Part shown: one piece after another, positions 56,564 to 64,000 of the stretch | Numbering within the stretch: position 1 is the stretch's first letter | Layout: each line of letters opens with the position of its first letter | Source of the DNA: Dipteris shenzhenensis | Lineage: Eukaryota > Polypodiophyta > Polypodiopsida > Gleicheniales | Assembly: GCA_047967505.1 (NCBI GenBank) | Contig: CM106540.1 | Direction: 5' to 3' (one strand) | Length of the DNA stretch: 64,000 bases | Position numbers and translations under genes: made by a program | The notes under the pieces: model-generated | Database searches by the model: none | What the model saw: only the letters and a program-made list of their open reading frames with translations | What the model was told of the DNA's origin: nothing

Positions 56564-57374
56564 AATCAATCATAAATCAATCTCTTATACATTATCAAAT
56601 ATGGGAAGGCAAGGAATGAATTTTCAAAATATTCCCAATTCTCCAAACCTAAGTACTTTTAAGGAAATGTGGTCTCTATTGAACTCCTTCCTACCATAAT
56701 ATGAATTAGGGAGAAGTTGTAACTCTCATATACATCTTGAAATTTTTACTTTTTATCTTTTATAACTATCAAAAGTATAATTTTAACCTACTATTGCATA
56801 GATCATGAAATTTTGAATATTTTTCCTTTTTACAGCTCCTCGATCTGAGATAAGGAGCAAAAGTTATGACCCCTTCTGCGTAGGCTCTCCAAGGGTATTC
56901 CGCCGGCGGAATAGGTTGGGGGGCAAGCTCTTCAAACCATATTCCTCTGGAACACTTAGAGGGTCTATTAAAAAAGTATTATATTATTTTCCTAGGTCAT
57001 CCTGAGGAACTATAAAGTGGATATTTGCTCAAAATTTCATTATCCAACCAATGGTGAAAGGAAAAGAAAGGATTTTTGAAAGTGATAAAACAAGTCACCA
57101 CTTGGACATTATATATGTATATTATCTAAAGGTATATTTATATCTATATCTATTTATTAGTATTTCATATTTACTTACATATTCCTTGAAATAATTTGGA
57201 TTTTTTTGCTCCCCAAAAATGACTTGAGCCCATATATTTTGACCCCTCCTACCTTTTGTCCGCTCGTCGCTCGGGGGTTTTTGCTCGGAAAATGGAAACC
57301 CCCGAATTGGAAGAAGGTGGATCAGAGGAGGTTGACAAAGCTAAGGAAAGAGGATATGGGGAGGGGGCAGCCTC
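56564..57374. other. AT-rich DNA, no gene recognised
   Basis: About 810 bases, mostly AT-rich, with stops in all frames at short intervals. No element motifs. Confidence 0.55.
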
Positions 57375-58325
57375 GAGGAGAAAGAAAGAAAGAAAGTTAA
57401 TTAAAGTCTCCAGAAGACCGATGGGTCTATGAGACTGTGAAAAACTTGGTACAAACGAGCTATGATAGTGGAGCTACTAAACGAGCATCCACACCAATGC
57501 AAAATGCAAAAAATGTAGAATGGCAATACTAAGTCCTAAGTACAACATAGTCATGTCGATGGTCGACTATATATCAATCTCAGCATCACCATCATCATCA
57601 TCAACATCATCATCATCATCATCATCAACAGCAGGACATCAGGGTGGATGAGGCAATGGAGGCACGAAGTCCGCAATAGAGTGTTGTCAGCCACTCATAG
57701 GTGCAGTCCTGGCACGTCTCCTGGTCGTAGCTCTGCATCTAACCAGGGAGGGGATGTCCCCAAGTGTGATTTGTGTGTCAACTCTCTGTCTGAGCTATCG
57801 GGTCACGTCACGGTCATGTCGAGGCCTCGTCTCGTGGGGGTCCATGTGATCTGGCTGAACAAACTCCGTGATAGAGCTTTGAGAGGGATCAACCGAGGAA
57901 GAAGTCTGCTCTTGTCTCCGTGCTCAGAGTATCCTCTCGCGGTGTCTAAGTACCTTATGAATGAAACCTGCCAAACACCGTTGGTCTGTATACGAGAGGA
58001 AACGAGCCAAAATCCCATAGCTATCTCTAAAGAGGCAGTAGAAATGCCCTCGGATATCATAGTAAATAGGACACCTGAAGATGAAATGCTCCTCTATCTC
58101 AACCTCCTGCATGTCACACAGTGTGCATATGCACCTCTCCCTAGGTAGTCGCTCTACTCTGCCGCTCTCAATACGAAGTCTGTGTGAAGAGAGCTCGAAC
58201 TACCCAAGAGAGATCCTCACCGAGTGGGGTAGGTGAATCTGCGTGTATCCTGGTGGGTCAAGGAAACCCTCCGCTGTGATATGTAAGAAGTGATCTCTGT
58301 AGAAGCTAAGCTTGCTAAATATAGT
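57375..58325 (-). mobile_element. LINE epsilon, 3' part
   Basis: Minus strand: C-terminal coding region, an ATC microsatellite (57582-57632) and a 3' end in TTAACTTTCTTTCTTTCTTTC (57375-57396). The end and the 57480-57750 segment match the insert in alpha2. The 5' limit is not sharp. Confidence 0.65.
57760..58200 (-). pseudogene. Epsilon ORF2 C-terminal zinc-binding region
   Basis: The minus strand reads VEIEEHFIFRCPIYYDIRGHF then CLFRDSYGILARFLSYTDQRCLAGF. The HFIFRCPIY pattern with upstream Cys residues is the zinc-binding tail seen after reverse transcriptase in some plant retroelements. A second frame (58060-57803) overlaps, so at least one frameshift is present. No RT box is visible. 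Confidence 0.5.
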
Positions 58326-58357
58326 GGGGGCTATAATTAGCATTGATGTGCCGATTT

Positions 58358-58551
58358 CGTGGGGGCTAATTTATCTGGATGTGCATCTTCTTTTGATGAG
58401 GTAAATATTGATGTGCCACAAGTCATAAAAAATCCGGAACAAAAAAGTTTACTTCGTGGGGGCTAATTTATTTGGATATGCATCTTCTTTTGATGAGGTA
58501 TATATTGATGTGCCACAAGTCATAAATAATCCAGAACAAAAAAGTTTACTT
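58358..58551. repeat. 97-bp tandem duplication
   Basis: CGTGGGGGCTAATTTAT starts at 58358 and again at 58455; the copies differ by about five bases. Confidence 0.85.
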
Positions 58552-59660
58552 ACTATGTCAAAAAAACAGAGATGGTTCCAAGAAAATGACATACCTCAAG
58601 CCAGATGTGCCAGTTTCCCATGACGAGAAGCTCAAAAAGGGTTACCATTCCAGTTGGGTAGTCATTAAAATTGTGGACCGAGTAGCTAGATAAGTCAAGA
58701 AAGTTTTCAGACGAATGTGATTTTCAAGCTAATACTATTCCAACATTTTTCTACAAAACCACAAGGAGAACTGATTGCTGAAGAACAGATAGAGATTTAA
58801 CTAAAATTATCAGTAGAACTGTGGAATTCAATAAGTTCAGGAGTTTAGCTAAGAAAGGTTTTTGTTTTGATTCTCGAAGGGCCTGCCACCGAGGGGGCAT
58901 TCCAGCTAGAAATTGTGACAATCAATAAGTTTAACTCATAAATCAGAGGTTCCATAACGTGCCTGTGGAATCTAAGTGCTTTGATTTAATGAATTGGGAT
59001 GGGAAGCTTTCTGAACCTTTCAACATCCGCCATCAATCAAGCTTAAGATGCCAATTCTCTTTGTTTGATATACCATTGAGTCTGAAATAAGGGCTGTTAT
59101 GCACACACTAAGCTGCCTAGAAATAAAGTTCTATGAAGCCAGTGCTCTCCAATGATGAGTCTCAGCATGAAACCATTCATCCTGTCTTCGCCTCTCAAAT
59201 GTTACAAATCAGCTGCCAATCAATCAATATAAAGCGCTCATCTCTCTCAGCTAGTGAGTAACAAATCAAAGCTCTCCTCATCTCCTTTCATTGAACACAG
59301 ATCATAAGAATAAAGGAAAAACGTGAGACTATCCTTGAATATGTTTCATTCCATTCCAATTGGTCATAAAAGGTTCTGCAAAGACTTTCTGACCAATAAA
59401 TATTTCAAGGGAACTGGGATGTTTTTAAAAGCACACCAATACATTTGGGGAAAGACGTGATGCTTCCTATCACATCTTCCTTCAGCCACAATAAAGTAAA
59501 TGAAAAAGAGATGTGGTCTTATTAAAAAAATTGAAAAATTATCCTGATTGTTGTTAGAGGATACTCGTTTTCGTAGAGTGCAGTGGCTTGCAAAGAAGTA
59601 TTGCCGTCATTCACCAACCCACCAAATAGCTGCAAATTATACAACAGTAAGTTAGATCTA

Positions 59661-59738
59661 GCAACTGCACTTAATTTATCTTGTCAGATATTTTTAAATA
59701 TTTGCAACTGTACTTAATTTATCTTGTCACATATTTTA
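59661..59738. repeat. 43-bp tandem duplication
   Basis: GCAACTGCACTTAATTTATC at 59661 and GCAACTGTACTTAATTTATC at 59704, both followed by TTGTCA-ATATTTT. Confidence 0.75.
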
Positions 59739-60179
59739 GAACATGAAAACAAATAACCCCAGAAGTCAGACATTATAATTACATAACGCCATATTTTCGA
59801 AGAGTGCAATGATAGAATGATATTCAGGGAAGAAACTCCTAAACATACTGTGAAGCCTCTCCTTTCCAAAACTGTACTTGCAAATCCAGTTTTAGCGTGT
59901 GCCTTTGTTCTACAGTCTCTCCTTGCATATTTCCCTTGTTGCTCCCCCTGTTTCTCCCCTCACTCACTGCTCTAGTGCTCTCTCTGTCTGTCTACATCCA
60001 TATTTGCTGCATCCTCTTTTGTTATTCCACTCTTACCTTGCTCCATGTCAGACCATGTGACCAAACTGCATGATCATTACGGAGCAACTCCTAAATATTA
60101 ATGAAGTGATCATAGATACTCAGCTTCTCTCCACTCCTGTGACTTCCTGCCAGAGTTGTATTTGTCTTTTCACATGCCA

Positions 60180-60590
60180 TTTTTTTTCCATGAAAAGACA
60201 TTATTAAGTATGAAAAAACCCGCGTGAGCAAGCTCAAAGCGGAAATACATCATGCTGTGCATGAGGAAATCCCCCTGAAATAAGGAACAGAAAACTCAGA
60301 ATGAGCTGGACAGAAACCAAGGTTGAGGTTGAAAGTGCCACCTCAACCCTGCTGTAGTCTCTGAGAAAAAGGGGGAAGCCTTCCATTCCGTAAAGAATAT
60401 AACCCTCCTGGTTGAGGCTGCCCGGGAAGAACCCTGCATGCTCGCCCAACCGGCCATCAGTGTGTGAATGGTGTCAGCCCAAATATTGGCTAGGGTGTGC
60501 GAGGGATGGACCTGAGATCCATCTAAGGACTCTGTGCATCTAGCCCTCAAAATATGCCAAGCACATCCTCAAGAGAGCAAGTCTTGACTA
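60180..60590 (-). mobile_element. LINE gamma copy 2, short 3' fragment
   Basis: T8 at 60180-60187 is the A tail; TTCAT-AAGTATG and AGCAAGCTCAA follow, as in gamma1 (25850-25900). The coding remnant on the minus strand is ARCTESLDGSQVHPSHTLAN then WADTIHTLMAGWASMQG, the far C-terminus of ORF2. Strongly 5'-truncated; Copia gag sequence begins at its right edge. Confidence 0.8.
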
Positions 60591-60591
60591 G

Positions 60592-61565
60592 GTGAAATCC
60601 ATCTCTGAGGGGAAATCCAAACCCACTCACCTTTCAGGAGCTTGTGGGACTTCTATGGGAAGAGAAGCAGACTACGGAAATGCATATATGTGTGGTGGAG
60701 AGCAGGCATTTTCTGCTACGTACAAAGAAAAGTCAGAGTTTGCTGGTTTTCAGCCAAAGCATGATGTTGGACAATCATCTAGAAAGAACAACAAGGATGC
60801 ATATAAGCCCAAGAAAAAAGGCAAATGCCATTACTCTAAAAACTGCGATCACCACATCTCTGATTGTCCAAAGAGGATTGCAAGGGAGAAAAAGAAAGAG
60901 TCTATGGCAGTTGCAATTCTCACATTCAGAAGCCAGTAAGGATGATGCTACCGCAATTCTGTAGAGCATGATTGGACATTTTCTTCACTTGTTGCAGTTA
61001 TGATTCCTCTTGGGAGTCTTACTCACTCAGTGTTATGAGACTACTGACATACGGTATTTGGACAGTGGTGCAGCCAAGTACATAACATCTAGAAAGGACC
61101 TTTTTGACAATTTGTCTTCTGCTCCTCTTGGCCAGAAAGTTTCTTGTGCGAACAATTCTTCTTCTCCCATTGGAGGAATTGGGGAAATCTTGCTCATAGC
61201 CGTTCATGGCTCTGATCTTCATCTCTATCATACTTTTTTTTATTTTAGAATCAAGAAAACTTTGCTAGATACTTTGTTTGGTTCTAGAATCAAGAAAACT
61301 TTAATAGATGTCCCTTCTTTCACAAAAAAGAGTCATCAAGGCATTTTTAAGACGATAAGTGCATGGTTCAAGATAGAGAAAATAGATATGCCTTAGTAAT
61401 TTCTAGTACTCTTTGTCATGGACTGTTTCAGCTTGATAGTTTTGAGAAGTGGTCACACAATGCTTGTATTACTTCTACTTCTACCTCTGTCATGCATGAT
61501 GCAGAGCTGTAGCATCCCTGGTTTCAGCAAGTCAACTATAGTTTTTCACAAAGCACCATGATGCC
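60592..61565 (+). pseudogene. Copia gag-protease fragment
   Basis: Gag C-terminus with the knuckle region CHYSKNCDHHISDC (the second Cys of the usual CX2C is Ser), a basic stretch KRIAREKKKES, then a stop near 60938. The protease follows near 61045: YLDSGAAKYITSRKDLFDN with the DSGA active-site motif intact, and CANNSSSPIGGIGE. A 38-base repeat at 61248-61310 (AGAATCAAGAAAACTTT twice) disrupts the next part. The remnant AEL-stop-HPWFQQVNYS at about 61500 is the gag-pre-integrase box, with Trp changed to stop. It then ends against alpha4. Confidence 0.75.
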
Positions 61566-61674
61566 GTAAGCTCCTGCGAGCTTCCCCCTCCCCCTCCGTA
61601 CCTCTACCTCCCCCTCCCTCGCCATCCCCGCTCACCTCCGTCTCACCCCCCCTCGCTCCTCCGCTCACCCTCGC

Positions 61675-61816
61675 CACGCTCACCCCCCCTCCCCGCTCCG
61701 TCCACGCTCACCCCCCCTCCCCGCTCCGTCCACGCTCACTCCCTCCCTCCCCGCTCCGTCCATGCTCACCCCCCCTCCTCGCTCCGTCCACGCTCACCCC
61801 CTCCACGCTCACCCCC
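61675..61816 (+). repeat. 28-bp minisatellite in alpha4 leader
   Basis: The unit begins CACGCTCACCCCCC and ends CCGCTCCGTC; starts at 61675, 61703, 61731, 61761 and 61789 give spacings of 28, 28, 30 and 28. It lies in the C-rich leader, comparable to the 22-base units of alpha3 but different in sequence. Confidence 0.85.
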
Positions 61817-62370
61817 CCTCCACGCTCACCCCGCCTCACCATCCCTGCCTCGCTCCGCCCCCCCTCGCCACGCACACCCCCCCCCCGCTCTGTCTCTCCC
61901 CTTGCCCCTCCGCTCCATCCCTCCCCGCTTCCGCTCCACTCACACCCCCCCCCGCCTCCTGCTCCGCCCACCCACCCCTCGCCCCCCGCCCTCGCTCCCT
62001 TTCACCTCACCGCCCCCCCCTCCGCTGTCCGCCCGTCACTGCTCCTTTTTTTTTTTTTCCGCCTCCCCCGTCCCTTCGCTCTTTTTTTTTTTTTCTTCTT
62101 CTTCACTTCACCCTTCCCCCCGCCCCCCGTCCGCCTCTCGCCCCACTCCGCCTCTCCCCCGCCCCCGCCTCTTCTCCACCGCCCCCGATCCCCGCCCCCA
62201 CTCCTCCACCCCGCGCCATCTCCGCTTCCTGTCCCCCCATCCCGCTTCCTTCGCCCCCCGCCCTCCATCCTTCCCGCCACACCCAGGCTCCACCCTCCCG
62301 CATCTACCCCCCTCCCTTTTTGGGTGGCAGCCTTTTCCTCATCGGAAGCCTCGCAGTTTGTCTTGGCGGT

Positions 62371-64000
62371 ATGGCGGCCCCTTGCCCGGAACCGGAGGCC
62401 CAGACGGACCCTCCCTCTCCAGATGCCTACCGCGTCATCCTGACAGAGCAACAATCATCTCGGGTTCAGGAGGTTGCCAATGACTTTGCCCTTACCTCTG
62501 TTTATGGCAGAGTCATTGGACATTCCCCCTCCAGATCAGCCATCAGGGACTGGCTCCAGTCCACCCTCATGCCAGAGGACGGCCATATTGAGGAGGTGGC
62601 CCTTATGGGAAGGGGCATCTTCTGGCTCAAACTCTCCAATGCGAAAGCGGCGAGCAACCTGATTGCTGGCTCCCCCACGACTGTGGATGGAAAGATTGTC
62701 ATGATAGTCCCGTGGTACCGCGGATTTAGCGCGGCGGAATTTGATGCTCGGTTCCGTATACCTCGTCATCCAGTGACGCTAGTTTTTCCAGGTCTTGCTG
62801 CTGAGCTACGGCCGATTGTCAGGGACCTGGGCTCCCACTTTGGCTGGGTTATGCACGATACTTTCGCCGATGCGGTGACTACGGCAGGAGCCCCCCGAGT
62901 CCGTGTGGCTGTGACGGATCCTGCGACTCTCCCGACAGTGATCGAGATCGTGACAGATGCCGGCAGCATCACCCAGAGCATGGTAGTCACCGGACAGCCA
63001 GGGCAGTGTTTGAGGTGTCACGGCTTCGGGCACCTGGCGGCTGTTTGTCCACGCTTCGCCAGCTCTTCTCGACCCCCCCCGCCCCCCCCTCTCCGCCCCC
63101 TCCCCCCCCTCCGGGCAGCCACGCCAGGAGGAGCAGAGGCAGCCGGAGTCCGGACCAGAGTTAGCTGGCGGCTGGACTGAGGTTAGAAGGAAAAGGGGAA
63201 AGAACAAGAAGATTTCTGATAAAGGCAAAGAGGCTGAGGTTACCCAACCTGCAGTTGCACCTCAGAGACCTGACAGGCAGCCGCCCCAGGGACCTAGGAG
63301 AGCATCTTCTTCGACGGTAGCCCGCCCTCCACAGACATAGGTCCCCCTCTCCTCCTCTCCCCAGCCTCTTCCCATTCAGCCCCAGGCCATCCCCCATCTG
63401 CACCCTACTTCTCCCGACCCGCAGCTTCAGCCCCCCCCTCGTCCTCCTCAGTCTTCTCCCCCTCCTTCTCAGCCCCAGTTCCAGATGCATCCCCATCCCT
63501 CCCCCCCCCCCGCCTCTTTCAGCTCTCCCGCAGATCTAGTTGCACCGACGATTCCTCAGCCGAGGGCAGCCCCCAATCCCCCTCCTCCTCCTCCTCCACT
63601 AGTCGCCCCTGAGGAGTCTGTGTTGCCTATTCCCCAGCCTCCTCCCCCTCCCCCTCCGCTGGCAGGACACCCTGAGTCTACACCTTCACCGGAGCAGGCT
63701 TCTCTGTCCGCTAGCCCCTCAGTAGCAGACTCCGACGGGCCTCAGCTTCAGGAGAGAGAGCTCCCCCGCGACTTTTACAGATCTGGCCCCTGGGACTACT
63801 TGGATGTGGCCGACCTCGGGACTTTCCCTGCTTGCCTCGACATCAGTATCTTCCTGCTCCGCAAAGGGGCGGATGGGAAGATAGCCGCCTTGGCCCCCAG
63901 GGATGGCCCTAGCTTTGCTTTCACGTTCCTTAGCGACGGCACCGAGACCTGGACAGACGACTCGGTATGGGAGGCTCTCAGGGAGCAGACACATGCTCAG
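62371..64000 (+). pseudogene. Alpha4 LINE ORF1, partial (window end)
   Basis: ATG at 62371 (MAAPCPEPEAQTDPPSP). Open to 63180 through the DUF4283-like domain (MGRGIFWLKLSNAKAASN, PWYRGFSAAEFDAR) and knuckle CLRCHGFGHLAAVCPRF. A length change in the C-run at about 63070-63110 shifts the frame. The right frame resumes as GWTEVRRKRGKNKKISDKG, with a TAG at 63338-63340 (alpha3 has CAG), the Pro-rich linker, and the C-terminal domain DFYRSGPWDYLDVADLG to the window edge. It is closer to alpha3 than to alpha2. Confidence 0.88.

Larger units (their letters stand above)
58326..60179. other. Unassigned AT-rich region with two small tandem duplications
   Basis: No gene or element motif recognised in about 1.85 kb, apart from duplications at 58358-58551 and 59661-59738. 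58460-58620 has an open stretch (FDEVYIDVPQVINNPEQKSL) of unknown type. Confidence 0.5.
61568..64000 (+). mobile_element. LINE alpha copy 4, 5' part (runs off window)
   Basis: The AGCTCCTGCGAGC at 61568 also occurs near the alpha3 5' end (about 56482, reversed), followed in both by C-rich leader and ORF1. The copy continues beyond 64000, so its ORF2 and target duplication cannot be seen. Confidence 0.85.

Noticed and set aside
1-64000. Host genes, tRNA or rRNA
   Set aside because: Every long frame with a recognisable motif belongs to a transposable element. I saw no tRNA cloverleaf or rRNA motif; short RNA genes could be missed by eye.

Overview
The window is nuclear DNA of a land plant and consists almost entirely of transposable elements stacked inside one another. 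I see no host protein gene, tRNA or rRNA. Plant origin follows from a Copia element primed by initiator tRNA-Met (TGGTATCAGAGC site), a plant-type hAT transposase with four exons, and plant-style LINEs whose ORF1 has a CCHC knuckle and whose ORF2 has endonuclease, reverse transcriptase and a C-terminal zinc-binding domain. A large, repeat-rich genome such as that of a fern or lycophyte is my guess; the species cannot be read from the sequence.

I use working names for five LINE families. Alpha: copies at 1-2373 (+), 41831-48717 (+), 49106-56547 (-) and 61568-64000 (+). Beta: three minus-strand copies head to tail at 2374-6981, 6982-12716 and 12743-22835. Gamma: 25836-29582 (-), 35849-37748 (+), 60180-60590 (-). 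Delta: about 25200-31985 (+), split by gamma. Epsilon: 3' pieces at about 38340-38565 (+), 46985-47263 (-) and 57375-58325 (-).

Layout. 1-2373 is the 3' half of an alpha LINE that cuts off the 3' end of beta1. The three beta LINEs then run to 22.8 kb, and the third carries a 4298-bp hAT transposon (18341-22638) in its 5' leader, with a perfect 8-bp target duplication and an open four-exon transposase. 22.8-25.1 kb holds LTR pieces and unassigned DNA. 25.2-32 kb is a delta LINE interrupted by gamma1 with a 15-bp target duplication. 32-38 kb is a pair of facing Copia fragments, the minus one with a PBS and a 5' LTR split by gamma3. 38-41.8 kb is old unassigned DNA with LINE relics and a 507-bp tandem duplication. 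41.8-56.5 kb holds two near full-length alpha LINEs, each with a target duplication (about 13 bp and 16 bp). 56.5-61.6 kb is AT-rich DNA with an epsilon LINE end, a gamma end and a Copia gag-protease piece. A fourth alpha LINE starts near 61.57 kb and runs off the window.

Themes that cut across elements: (1) dense GTACGG/CCGTAC hexamers in the leaders of three unrelated element classes (beta LINE, hAT, Copia); (2) beta LINEs inserted into the CA-rich 5' ends of their own family, giving a head-to-tail array; (3) decay by nonsense changes that are nearly all CAG to TAG or TGG to TAG, most clearly in the alpha3 ORF2, which has eight TAG codons and no frameshift; (4) an ATGA stop/start overlap between alpha ORF1 and ORF2, and a conserved extra C-terminal ORF1 domain; (5) a T-run, short-loop, A-tail end shared by alpha, beta and gamma. 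All reading was by eye; family assignments rest on motifs, not on searches.
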